This document shows, piece by piece, positions 37,012 to 45,731 of a stretch of 64,000 bases of DNA. A program made the translations under genes and the position numbers. The DNA lies in assembly GCA_963850345.1 (NCBI GenBank), contig CAWKKW010000002.1, positions 62,001-126,000 on the forward strand, given 5' to 3'. Below the pieces are notes generated by a model. It made no database searches. It had not been told where the DNA came from and saw nothing but the letters and a program-made list of their open reading frames with translations. Source of the DNA: CAWKKW01 sp963850345. GTDB taxonomy: Bacteria; Acidobacteriota; Terriglobia; Terriglobales; Acidobacteriaceae. Each line of letters begins with the position of its first letter. Within the stretch, counting starts at the first letter, position 1.

Positions 37012-39432
37012 CTACTCGCCCGCAGGCAGCTGTAGTGTCTTCTCTCCTGCGGTTAGCGGATAGGACTTGCCATGCCACACTAACTCGCCGCTAAGTCCCT
37101 GCGGAAGCGTCACGGTGGCGTCCCAGGCACCGCTCTTCTTGCGGTAATGCACTTGGATGTCTCCGCCCGCATGTGGCATGGCCGCTTGAAGGTCGGCGAG
37201 CTTGCCAAGGTGCGGTTCGATGCGAACCCGCTTGAATCCAGGCGCCGCTGAATGAATGCCCGCCACAACCGTCAGTAAGTCGTAGTTCGGGCTGGCGCTC
37301 CAGGCGTGGCAATCGGAACGTGTCGGCTCCGGTTGCTCGGCCCAGGTGCTGAGACCTAGCTTCAGCATGTTATACCAGGGAGTTAGTTGGCCGAGATACT
37401 CGTCCTGCATACCTGCATGTTCGAGAGCGCGGCTGAGATAGAAGCGGAAGTAGTAACTCATCTGCGAAACTCGTGGCAGATGCTCTCCATTCGGCCCAGT
37501 AGACTCCTGCTCGCTTGAAGCTAATACCTTCTTGAGGATTCCCTTTTGTCGCTCGCGCGGGGCTACGTCGAGCCACACCGCGAGGACGTTCGCCTGCTGA
37601 CTGTAGCTGTTCTTTGCCGGAGTGTCCGCATAGAGGCCGACCCGCTCGTCCCAGTTCAGGCGATTGAGACCGTCCGTCGCCTTTCGAATGAGCGCCTGAT
37701 ATTGCTGGACGCGCTCCGCACTTCCAAACGCCTGCTCCAGATCGGACGCATCCTTCATCGCTTCGATCCATTGCAACGTGAGAAACGAAGATCCACCATC
37801 CGTCTCCTGGGGCGGCTCCCCGTCAGGATAGCCGCTGGTCCAGTCGCCGAACTCCCACCAGCTCATCTTGCCGAGAACGCCATCGTCGCGCAGGCGTGCA
37901 CCGTACCAGTCGATCATGCCGCGTGTGTTGGATACATACTGCTTCACCAGCGGCGCGTCGTCGACATACATCCAGTAGTCATGCAGCATGTCGACCCAGA
38001 GCAGCGAAAACGGCGGGATAAACTGCGGCAGCGCCGATGGAAATCGGCTCTGGGTGATGCCTTCAGGAGTGATCGAAGCCGCGATATTCCCGATGGCCTG
38101 CTTTGCCAAACGGCTGTCTGCTGTCATGGCATAGGAGACCAGCGCCTGAATGCGGGTATCTCCCACATACTGCAACTGCTCCCAGTACGGAGCGTCCATG
38201 TAAGTCTCATGCGCGCACATCCGAGCGGTCCGCCAACCGGTCTCCCATAACTTGGATAACTCGGGTATATCTCCGGCGATATTAGCCTTCTCTTGAAACG
38301 GATAAGCGCTGAACCATGCCTTCAGCGAATCCAGATGGAGCGGCTCATCTTTGGTAGTGATATCTAACTGCAGGTATCTCCAGGTGCGCCACCAGAGAGG
38401 CTGAAAGGATCGGTGGCTGCCTCCATCGCTGACGAATTCGTCCTCGATTCCTTCAATGCGGCGACCCTCAATCTCATTCCGATTACCTTTGTTGCCTTGT
38501 GCGTCGTAGAGAGCTTCGGAGTAGGTCACCTTGATGACAGCATCTTTCCCGGCGCTCACGATCAGCTCGGGGTAGGCCGTCTGGAGCACTGCATGATCGA
38601 GCAGCAGACTCACATGAGAATGCGCAGCCACATCCAGAGGCCGGTCAGGGAAGGCTGGTAGCGGGCTCAGGCCTTCTGCACGGACAGCTCGGCCCGCCTC
38701 GGTCAATCGATGCTCCATGGGAGGAAGTAAGTCCTGCACTAACTCCCAGTTGTTATCCGCATCTCGCGCTTCGCGACTGGCAGCATGGCCGATCATTGTT
38801 GCTGGCTGCCACTCGCCCGATGCAGCGGCCTGGTCCCATGTCCAATCGACGGTGTGTCCGTCGACGCGTTCACTCGGACCCGCAGCATAGTAGCTCTTCA
38901 GGCCCCGGTAGCCGGTGGCGCCGCGTCCGCGTTCCTGCTGCACCTGCCATGAGGTGTTCGTGTTGGCAACCTGCTCGGCAGCGGTATCGCCTTGCAATAG
39001 GAAGCCGCTGCGGTTACTCATTTGGGCGACCGGAGCTTGCGTCCCGAAGTTCCATACGATAGCAGCGACGATATTCTTTCCTGAATGCAGCATGGGGGCC
39101 AGGTCGATCGTTTCGAATCGCCAGTGGAACAGGTCGCCGCGTGCCGGACCTTCGGCCGCGTAGGCTCCATTCACATGCAGGAGATATCGGTTATCGGCGC
39201 TCACGTGCACCCAGAAGTGCGCAGGCACGGTGGCCAGCTCCAGATCTTTGCGGAAGTAGTACACGCCCGGATCTTTCTGCGGCGCGTTGGGGCAGGCGAT
39301 CCACGAGGCACTCCACTTCGAATGGATGAGCGCAGGGTTCAAGGGCGGAGTCGACTGGGCCAGGGTGGGCAGAGGAACAGCAAGCAGGAAGATGGGAAGA
39401 AGCGTTCGCCACAACGAGAAGGGTCGTTTCAT
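37012..39432 (-). CDS. Alpha-L-rhamnosidase-like glycoside hydrolase (GH78)
   Basis: An 806-residue secreted enzyme with signal peptide LLPIFLLAVPLPTLAQ. N-terminal beta-sandwich modules carry the rhamnosidase-type opening KWSASWIACPNAPQ and a lectin-like VHVSADNRYLLHVNG strand. The (alpha/alpha)6 catalytic barrel contains DAPYWEQLQYVGD at 413-425, equivalent to the conserved acidic loop of GH78, and a C-terminal beta-sandwich follows (LVWHGKSYPL). It would release terminal L-rhamnose from pectin side chains, glycosides or microbial polysaccharides. ATG 39432 follows AGGATAAG by about nine bases. It is divergent from a GH5 gene. Confidence 0.85.
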   Translation of the reverse strand: MKRPFSLWRTLLPIFLLAVPLPTLAQSTPPLNPALIHSKWSASWIACPNAPQKDPGVYYFRKDLELATVPAHFWVHVSADNRYLLHVNGAYAAEGPARGDLFHWRFETIDLAPMLHSGKNIVAAIVWNFGTQAPVAQMSNRSGFLLQGDTAAEQVANTNTSWQVQQERGRGATGYRGLKSYYAAGPSERVDGHTVDWTWDQAAASGEWQPATMIGHAASREARDADNNWELVQDLLPPMEHRLTEAGRAVRAEGLSPLPAFPDRPLDVAAHSHVSLLLDHAVLQTAYPELIVSAGKDAVIKVTYSEALYDAQGNKGNRNEIEGRRIEGIEDEFVSDGGSHRSFQPLWWRTWRYLQLDITTKDEPLHLDSLKAWFSAYPFQEKANIAGDIPELSKLWETGWRTARMCAHETYMDAPYWEQLQYVGDTRIQALVSYAMTADSRLAKQAIGNIAASITPEGITQSRFPSALPQFIPPFSLLWVDMLHDYWMYVDDAPLVKQYVSNTRGMIDWYGARLRDDGVLGKMSWWEFGDWTSGYPDGEPPQETDGGSSFLTLQWIEAMKDASDLEQAFGSAERVQQYQALIRKATDGLNRLNWDERVGLYADTPAKNSYSQQANVLAVWLDVAPRERQKGILKKVLASSEQESTGPNGEHLPRVSQMSYYFRFYLSRALEHAGMQDEYLGQLTPWYNMLKLGLSTWAEQPEPTRSDCHAWSASPNYDLLTVVAGIHSAAPGFKRVRIEPHLGKLADLQAAMPHAGGDIQVHYRKKSGAWDATVTLPQGLSGELVWHGKSYPLTAGEKTLQLPAGE

Positions 39433-39693
39433 GTCCCGCTTATCCTAATACGATTACTCCTTTGCGCGCAGGACGGGCGCCGAGGTTGGGCCGACTGCAG
39501 CAGATCAGCCCCGCGGCTTGTATCAGCGCGGTGTTCGCGAAGCACCGGTTTACACCAGTTACTCCGAAGCGATAAGGTGATCAGCATTGGTTTCAACTCT
39601 GCGGTTCATGCTTCGGGAATTTCTGCGTTCTCGAAATTGCGCCATTGTGCAATCAGGTGTGCTCAACAGGATTCGAAGGAACAGGTACCATCC

Positions 39694-40845
39694 ATGCCGA
39701 AAGCCCGGTCTACATTTCTCATCCTTTTTCTGCTCTCGTTTTTCGTTCTTGCCCCCTTTGTCATTGCTCAAGCCTCTCAGGACACTCTGGCCTTCGAGCG
39801 CGCGCAACACATTCGTCGCGGCATCAACGCCAGTATCTGGTTTGCGCAGTTCCCCAGCGACTACTCAGTCAAGCGCCTGCAGTCCTTTACCACTCCCGAT
39901 GACATTGCGCTGATGTCGGCCATGGGTCTCGATCATGTGCGCCTGAGCATCGACGCCGATCCGCTGGTCGACTGGATGCGCCATCGCGGCGAGACCACGC
40001 CTTTTGTCACCGAACTTGATCGCGTGGTTAAAGCCATCCTCGACAATCATCTGTCGGTCCTCATCGATATTCATCCGGAGTCGAGTTACAAAGCGCCACT
40101 CAAGCAGGGAAGCGCGAGTGTCGAGCAGTTCAATTCGTTGTGGAGAGTCTTGGCCGCCCACTATGCTTCCACCGATCCGGAACACGTCTTCTTCGAGATC
40201 ATGAACGAACCGGAGCAGGACGATCCGTTCCGCTGGCAGGGAATCGAGAGCACGGTTGCACAGACGATTCGGACACAGGCTCCGAACCACACCATCATCG
40301 CCGCGGGCGCGCACTGGTCCGGCCTCGGAGATCTACTGGTGCTGCAGCCCTTGGGGCTGCCGAACGTCATTTATACTTTTCACGATTACGAACCCTTCCC
40401 CTTCACTCACCAGGGAGCGACCTGGACCACTCCAGCTGTCCGGCCGTTGCGAGGCATTCCTTACCCGTCCTCCCCGGCAGATATTGCTTCAAAGCTCAGC
40501 CAGGAGCCGGACCTCGCCGGTCAGTTTTTCCTCGACGAGTATGGGATGGGTAAGTGGGACGCGGCTCGTGTGGAACACACCATCGCATACGCGGCCAAGT
40601 GGTCGCAGCTTCATCATGTTCCGGTCTACTGTGGCGAATTTGGCGTTCTTCGTGACTATGCAAATCCAGCGATGCGCGCGCAGTGGACGCACGACATGCG
40701 GGTCGCCTTCGAGAAGAACAACATCGGTTGGGCCATGTGGGACTACCAAACTAATTTCGGCCTGGTCAGCAAGGAGAATGGCGGCGCGGCCAAGCCTATC
40801 CCGGCCATGGTTGAGGCTCTGGGTCTTCGCCAACCGAAACAGTAA
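39694..40845 (+). CDS. Secreted GH5 glycoside hydrolase (endoglucanase-like)
   Basis: A 383-residue enzyme. ATG 39694 is chosen because it begins a clear signal peptide (STFLILFLLSFFVLAPFVIAQ) and follows AGG-rich sequence; the frame is open 600 bases upstream but without signal or family features and antisense to GH78. The mature part is a GH5 TIM barrel: early RRGINASIW, acid/base Glu172 in the strand IMNEPEQ (NEP at 171-173), His230/Tyr232 in YTFHDYEPF, nucleophile Glu315 in YCGEFGVL and Trp349 in GWAMWDY. All catalytic positions are present. Substrate is probably a beta-1,4-glucan or mannan. It is divergent from GH78 and convergent with a TonB receptor gene. Confidence 0.92.
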   Translation: MPKARSTFLILFLLSFFVLAPFVIAQASQDTLAFERAQHIRRGINASIWFAQFPSDYSVKRLQSFTTPDDIALMSAMGLDHVRLSIDADPLVDWMRHRGETTPFVTELDRVVKAILDNHLSVLIDIHPESSYKAPLKQGSASVEQFNSLWRVLAAHYASTDPEHVFFEIMNEPEQDDPFRWQGIESTVAQTIRTQAPNHTIIAAGAHWSGLGDLLVLQPLGLPNVIYTFHDYEPFPFTHQGATWTTPAVRPLRGIPYPSSPADIASKLSQEPDLAGQFFLDEYGMGKWDAARVEHTIAYAAKWSQLHHVPVYCGEFGVLRDYANPAMRAQWTHDMRVAFEKNNIGWAMWDYQTNFGLVSKENGGAAKPIPAMVEALGLRQPKQ

Positions 40846-40881
40846 AATCGGGCCGCTACAATCATCGGCGCGCAATCGCGA

Positions 40882-43149
40882 TCAGTAGTGAAACCGGTAC
40901 CGAATCTCCCCATAGATTTCGCGAGGATCGTTGTAGTGAAATCCTCCGAACGTGAGACTGTTGTCCAGCAACACGCGATGATTTGTCAGGTTCAGTACGC
41001 TGGCCGAGAGCGATACGCGGTCGCTCAAGCTCTTAGCTAGAGAAACGTCTACGCTTGAATGCGAAGGCAGGTAATCGCCCGGATACTGCGCGTTGGGATT
41101 GCCATTCACAAACCCTGAGCCGTACGAAACGTTGGTCGAGCCGGTAATCTGCCAGGGCAGGCTCGCGTTCAGCCCCAGGCTCAACGTGTTCCGCTGGTCG
41201 TGATCCACGGGGCTGTAGTCGAACGAAGCAGCGCATGCCTGTGAATCCGGTGGATAACAGATGAGGCCACCGGTCACCGCGCCGCGTGCTTCTGCGATCT
41301 GGTTCGAATACGCCAGGTGCAACTGTCCGCGATTCCAGAGGCGAGGGGAACGCAGCGTCAGTTCCCACGCGCGAACGAGCGCGCCGTCAATCGTAACCGG
41401 GAAGAAGATACTCGACTCTCCGACGTTATTGTGATCGAGAAAATTCTTCGCGCGCGTTCGGAACGTGTCGGCATCGAGCGTCCATCCCCGATAGGGAATC
41501 GTCACGCCGAACTGATGTTCTTCATCTCGTTCGCCATGCAGTGGAATCAGCGCGAGGTTCTGATCGGTGGCGTACTGCAGCAATGGGCCGGAAGCCGTCA
41601 TGAGTGGCGGTGCCTGGTAGAAGCGCCCGTAAAATCCGCGGAAGACCCAATGCAATTTTGGAATCTGCAGAGCCACTCCGAAGCGCGGGGTGGTGACATC
41701 TTCTGTGATGTTGCCGCTGAAGTGCGATTGCCGCAGGCCCGCGGTCAGAGTCATCCATTGCGTAACCTTGATCTTGTCTTCAACAAATTCTTCCGCGATG
41801 CCGCCCGTCGACGATTCACGATGTAGAAAGTCAATAGAACTGCCGTCGTTAAACCGCGTGCCGAAGATCTCGTTGTCCCGCTGGCCAAACCCGTAGACCC
41901 CAGCCTGGATGGTGTTGTGCGTGACGCTCCAGTTGGCCGCAGCCTGCACTCCGGCGTAGTGCGAGGTGCGATCCGAGCGCGTGCTGGTCGGCATGTCGTT
42001 CGCCGCACCCTCATAGTTGGCGCGATTGTAGTGGTAGAAGGGAGACACGGTGAGCAGCAAATCTGGATTGAACGTGTGCACCCACGAGAGGTCGGCGAAT
42101 GCATCGTTCTCGTGCTGACCATCGCGCAGGGCACTGGTGTTGAAGTCCTGGTTGCCGGCGCTGTTTGGATCGGGATCGATGGGAATTTGATAATAGTCGG
42201 CACGCAACTGGCTCACCAGGCGAAGCTGGTCCGCGGGCCGCGCGTTGTAGATCATGGATCCGAATCCGCCGTAGCCGTTCTGTGCATCATGCCGCACCTG
42301 CGGGATCGGCGTTGCCAACCCGTAGTTGCTGCGGTTTGCATTCACGCTACCGAAGTAGGCCAGCCGCTCGGTGTGGCTACCGAAGTTTGCCTGGTCGTTG
42401 GTCTGGTAGTAGTTGCCGAGGCTCATCACCAACTCGCCTTCGTTATTGCGCTCAAAGCCGGTCCGGGGCACCACGTTGAAGACACCGTAGGTGCGATCGC
42501 CCTCATCGGCGCCGTAGCTGCCGCGCTGCACCTCGAGGTAATCGATGTCCTTCGGATCGATCTGCGGCCCGAGGTTGCTGGCGATGTTGGTATTGGGAAT
42601 CGGAACGCCATCGATGAGCCAACTCACCTGGTGGCCGCCGCGGATGTGCAGCATATCGTGGGTGGCGTACGCACCCGGTACGTAATCCGTGATCATCTGC
42701 AGGCTGTTGGTTCGATCGGCACCCGGTGTTGCGGCGATCTGGGCGCGATTAATCATGGAGGTCGGCGTAACTGAGTCCACGTTGCCCTGGTCGAGATCAG
42801 CCGAGACCTCGGTCGTGGTGCTCACCGTCGGAATGCGAAGTTCCAGGTGCAGCACTGGCGAACTTCCCGAGTTGACCGTGATTGACTCCCGCATCGGCTC
42901 AAAGCCGTCCTGATGTACATCGATGTAATAGTCGCCCAATGCGACTGCATTGAACTTGAACGAGCCCTCGGCATCGGTGGTGGTGTTCGCGGTCAGGTCG
43001 GAACTCGCGGATTTGAGAACGACCGGAGCAGCGGCTATGGGCCGATGGTGCGGGTCGTGAACCACGCCTTGCACAGCTCCGAAGATATTGGCGTGAGCGG
43101 GATGTGCCGCAAACAGGCAGAAAGCAACAATTGCAACAAGCTTTTTCAC
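40882..43149 (-). CDS. TonB-dependent receptor (metal or cofactor type)
   Basis: A 755-residue outer-membrane receptor from GTG 43149, supported by GAGG six bases upstream. Signal peptide KKLVAIVAFCLFAAHPAHA, then a carboxypeptidase-regulatory-like domain (GVVHDPHHRPIAAAPVVL), a plug with INRAQIAATPGADRTNSLQM and IRGGHQVSWLIDGVPIP, and a barrel ending in EIRYRFHY with a terminal aromatic residue. At 755 residues it is far shorter than the oligosaccharide-type receptors elsewhere in the window, closer to siderophore, copper or cobalamin receptors. The upstream gene on the same strand encodes a small exported Cys/His/Met-rich protein, which favours a metal. The substrate is not proven. Confidence 0.9.
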   Translation of the reverse strand: MKKLVAIVAFCLFAAHPAHANIFGAVQGVVHDPHHRPIAAAPVVLKSASSDLTANTTTDAEGSFKFNAVALGDYYIDVHQDGFEPMRESITVNSGSSPVLHLELRIPTVSTTTEVSADLDQGNVDSVTPTSMINRAQIAATPGADRTNSLQMITDYVPGAYATHDMLHIRGGHQVSWLIDGVPIPNTNIASNLGPQIDPKDIDYLEVQRGSYGADEGDRTYGVFNVVPRTGFERNNEGELVMSLGNYYQTNDQANFGSHTERLAYFGSVNANRSNYGLATPIPQVRHDAQNGYGGFGSMIYNARPADQLRLVSQLRADYYQIPIDPDPNSAGNQDFNTSALRDGQHENDAFADLSWVHTFNPDLLLTVSPFYHYNRANYEGAANDMPTSTRSDRTSHYAGVQAAANWSVTHNTIQAGVYGFGQRDNEIFGTRFNDGSSIDFLHRESSTGGIAEEFVEDKIKVTQWMTLTAGLRQSHFSGNITEDVTTPRFGVALQIPKLHWVFRGFYGRFYQAPPLMTASGPLLQYATDQNLALIPLHGERDEEHQFGVTIPYRGWTLDADTFRTRAKNFLDHNNVGESSIFFPVTIDGALVRAWELTLRSPRLWNRGQLHLAYSNQIAEARGAVTGGLICYPPDSQACAASFDYSPVDHDQRNTLSLGLNASLPWQITGSTNVSYGSGFVNGNPNAQYPGDYLPSHSSVDVSLAKSLSDRVSLSASVLNLTNHRVLLDNSLTFGGFHYNDPREIYGEIRYRFHY

Positions 43150-43278
43150 AGATGCCTCGTAATTCTGCTTGGCGAAGGGACCCGCGTGGAGGGGGTTGCG
43201 GGAGTTCGCGCATTCAGAGAGGAAGCAGGAGCCGAAAGCTCAAGTCAGCTCGCGGATCGTGGTTCCAGCAGGTGCGTT

Positions 43279-43650
43279 CTAGAGGCGGATCGCGGGAGGG
43301 CCGCGCTTGTGGCGGGATCGATCAAACGAAATTCGTAGCTGCGCTTGCTGCTGAGCGTGGCTCGCCGGATGGCTCACCAACTGCGCATAGATCGCTGCGC
43401 TTGCAGCAGACGCGAACACCTGGCCGGTAGAAGCGGCCATCGCTCTCGGGTAGCAGGGGCATTTCTCGCTGACGGAGGCGACTTGTCGTTCAGCCCCGCT
43501 GTTCATCGTACGCATCATGCAGTGGTGCTTGCCACCGCTTTTGCAGCAGACGGGCACGGCGCCATCCGACTGATCTGAAAAGGCGAGCAGGGGCCCGCTC
43601 AGGGATGAACTGAGCAGGACGAGCAACGCCAGTGCCAGGAGCCGTCGCAT
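43279..43650 (-). CDS. Small exported Cys/His/Met-rich protein, possible metal binder
   Basis: A 123-residue protein with signal peptide MRRLLALALLVLLSSSLSGPLLA. The mature part has clustered thiol and imidazole groups: Cys35, Cys36, His42, His43, Cys44, Met45, Met46 (VCCKSGGKHHCMM), and Cys64/Cys66 (KCPC). This looks like a soft-metal (copper-type) site and recalls small proteins encoded beside TonB receptors in other Acidobacteriota. The receptor gene follows after 129 bases on the same strand, so uptake or sensing of a metal is a reasonable inference. No named family is assigned with certainty; DUF2946-like is a possibility. Confidence 0.7.
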   Translation of the reverse strand: MRRLLALALLVLLSSSLSGPLLAFSDQSDGAVPVCCKSGGKHHCMMRTMNSGAERQVASVSEKCPCYPRAMAASTGQVFASAASAAIYAQLVSHPASHAQQQAQLRISFDRSRHKRGPPAIRL

Positions 43651-43789
43651 GCACTCGAAGTGTAAACCAGATCACACATTGGTCGAAATGGCACTTCTGT
43701 TTGATCGCAAGAACGGAGTCCATCAAAATTTCCCGTTCGCAGCGGAAGACGACGCTCACGACCTCAGCCCCAGCCCGTCCAAGGAATGT

Positions 43790-43831
43790 ACTAATTGATT
43801 AGTTGACAGGCGGAACGGGCCGCGCTAGTCT
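43790..43831 (+). promoter_or_regulatory. BlaI-type operator overlapping the promoter of the second BlaI gene
   Basis: ACTAATTGATTAGT (43790-43803) has perfect 6-base arms around TG, and with the preceding T gives a TACTA half-site like those of the classical BlaI/MecI consensus (TACTACA/TGTAGTA). It abuts TTGACA, a consensus -35 (43803-43808). After exactly 17 bases comes TAGTCT (43826-43831) as -10. A repressor bound here would block RNA polymerase. It is 64 bases before the repressor's ATG and about 140 bases from the divergent Cys-rich gene. Confidence 0.65.
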
Positions 43832-43866
43832 CGAAACAGGTTCACGATTTACGGGTTCAATACACT

Positions 43867-44244
43867 ATGCCACCGAAGAAATCACCAACCCTGACAGAAG
43901 CCGAGTTAAGACTCATGCGCATTCTCTGGACACGCGGGGAATCGGCTGTCAGCGATCTGGTGCAAGCCCTCCCCGAAGGCTCCGACCTGGCCTACAACTC
44001 GGTGTTGACCACCATCCGCATTCTGGAACAGAAGGGATATGTGGCACACCGTAAAGAAGGCCGCGCCTTTTACTACACGGCCGTCGTGGCCGAGGAGGAT
44101 GCCGGCAGGTCTGAGATTACCCACCTGCTGAATCGGTTCTTCGGCAATTCCCGGGAGCGGCTCTTGTTGTCGTTACTCGGCGAGGGCGAAATCACGACGG
44201 ACGAGCTGTCCCGTCTCAAAGAAGCGATTGAACGCGCAGAATAG
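43867..44244 (+). CDS. BlaI/MecI/CopY-family transcriptional repressor (second copy)
   Basis: A 125-residue winged-helix repressor: LTEAELRLMRILWTRGE, SAVSDLVQALPEG, YNSVLTTIRILEQKGYVAHR and the wing KEGRAFYYTAVV are all typical of BlaI. It is only distantly similar to the copy at 34.7 kb, so this is not a recent duplication. It is first in a probable operon with an M56 peptidase (15 bases downstream) and an HtrA protease. A likely operator overlaps the promoter at 43790-43831. The Shine-Dalgarno is weak (ACGGG). Confidence 0.93.
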   Translation: MPPKKSPTLTEAELRLMRILWTRGESAVSDLVQALPEGSDLAYNSVLTTIRILEQKGYVAHRKEGRAFYYTAVVAEEDAGRSEITHLLNRFFGNSRERLLLSLLGEGEITTDELSRLKEAIERAE

Positions 44245-44259
44245 CGAGGGGATAAACCC

Positions 44260-45699
44260 ATGGAGACCACGTTGATTCACTGGAGTCAGGCCCTTTCGGT
44301 TGGGTTGGCGCAGTGTTTTGTCTCCACGCTTTGGCAGGGCACGGCACTCTCGGTCCTGGTGGGCATCGGACTCTGGGCTACTCCGCGTACCAATGCCAGC
44401 ACTCGCTTCGCCATCTGGTTGACAGCCTTCCTGTTACTCGCGCTGCTACCTCTGGGCGCGTTTGCCCCACATTTCGGTGCTGCAAGTCCAACGGTGGCCG
44501 TGGCTGGAATTTCCGCGGAGCATGTCCACTTCAATCTGGATCCGCGCTGGGCATGGGCGATCGCACTGCTCTGGGCCTGCGGCTCTCTGTATCATGCGGC
44601 CTCGCTGGCGCGGAGCGGCTTCCGCCTACGCTCGCTGCTCGACATTTCGACGTTGGTCGAAGCAGGGGAACTGGATGCCGAGGTTCGAGCGGCCCTGCTC
44701 CTCTCTTCCAAGCAAGTCCAGCTGCGGCTATCCGACCGCGTGAACGCCCCCTGCGCTGTGGGATTCTTTCACCCCTCGATCTTCATTCCGCGGTGGCTTT
44801 GGACCCGGTTGACCTCGGACGAGCTGCGCCAGATCGTCGTTCATGAAGGCGCGCACCTCCGCCGGCGAGATGACTGGACCAACCTGCTGCAGAAGTTTGC
44901 ACTCACCCTGTTCCCGCTCAACGCGGCTCTGTATTGGATCGAGCGGCGGCTCTGTCTCGAACGCGAGATCGCGTGCGACGATGCGGTGCTCGCAACGACT
45001 CTCTCCCCCGCCAAGTACGCGGCCTGCCTGGCAGGATTGGCTGAAAAGAAAATGCTGCGTCAAACCGCGTCCCTTGCGCCGGGCGCCTGGTCGCATCAGT
45101 CGGAACTGCTGCTTCGCGTACAAGGCATTCTCAATCGCAACCGCAACGCGAGCACACAGGTCGCGGGAAGCGTTGCCGCGGGATTCATCGCAGCGGCAGC
45201 GGGCGGAGCCTTCTTCCTGGCACAGTCGCCGCAACTGGTCTCCTTTGTCGCGCCTCAGGCGGTCGAGTACGGTGCCACGGGCCAATTCAAAGCGAATCTG
45301 GTCACACCCAACCTGAATTCCTACCTAGCCGAGTCGAATCGGGCAGCGTTTCACCACACGGCTTCCCATGCTGCGGCTACGACAGCCGTATCGACTTCCT
45401 TTGAAGTCCCAGCAGTGAACCATAGCGCGGTGCGGCGTCCGATCGCGCGAATGACTCTCAGTAAGCCCCCTGTACAGCCCGTGATATCGCCGTCACAGCC
45501 CTCGCTGTACCAGGAGGTTGGAATCCTGCAATCGCCAGCGACTGGTCGCACCTGGGTTGTCCTGAGCGTCTGGCGACCGACTCCTGGTCAGCAGCCGTCC
45601 ACCGGCATCAAGGGCAACGCCGCGAACGGCACAAGCTCGCCAGCTTCATCGTCAGCCGCCTCAGCCATTCAGACCGGCTGGCTCCTCATCCGAATTTAG
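44260..45699 (+). CDS. BlaR1-like M56 metallopeptidase (second copy), short sensor tail
   Basis: A 479-residue membrane peptidase with GAGGGG well placed before ATG 44260. Several N-terminal helices precede the zinc core HEGAH at 195-199 (VVHEGAHLRRRDDW), and E236 in LEREIACD matches the M56 third-ligand motif. A helix at about 303-322 (GSVAAGFIAAAAGGAFFLAQ) leads to an outer tail of about 150 residues that is Ser/Ala/Pro-rich and low in complexity (SSPASSSAASAIQTG). No penicillin-binding transpeptidase-like domain is present, so the input signal must differ from that of BlaR1. The upstream repressor is the likely target and the downstream HtrA gene the likely regulated output. Confidence 0.9.
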   Translation: METTLIHWSQALSVGLAQCFVSTLWQGTALSVLVGIGLWATPRTNASTRFAIWLTAFLLLALLPLGAFAPHFGAASPTVAVAGISAEHVHFNLDPRWAWAIALLWACGSLYHAASLARSGFRLRSLLDISTLVEAGELDAEVRAALLLSSKQVQLRLSDRVNAPCAVGFFHPSIFIPRWLWTRLTSDELRQIVVHEGAHLRRRDDWTNLLQKFALTLFPLNAALYWIERRLCLEREIACDDAVLATTLSPAKYAACLAGLAEKKMLRQTASLAPGAWSHQSELLLRVQGILNRNRNASTQVAGSVAAGFIAAAAGGAFFLAQSPQLVSFVAPQAVEYGATGQFKANLVTPNLNSYLAESNRAAFHHTASHAAATTAVSTSFEVPAVNHSAVRRPIARMTLSKPPVQPVISPSQPSLYQEVGILQSPATGRTWVVLSVWRPTPGQQPSTGIKGNAANGTSSPASSSAASAIQTGWLLIRI

Positions 45700-45731
45700 T
45701 TAACGTTGCAATTCACACTTGAGGTAATCGC

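Noticed and set aside
39085..39693. N-terminal extension of the GH5 protein by 203 residues
   Set aside because: The open frame continues upstream, but it is antisense to the rhamnosidase gene, and the signal peptide starts at ATG 39694.
41917..42774. A 285-residue Val-rich open frame on the plus strand
   Set aside because: Antisense to the TonB receptor plug and barrel; the Val-rich look comes from reading the complement of receptor codons.
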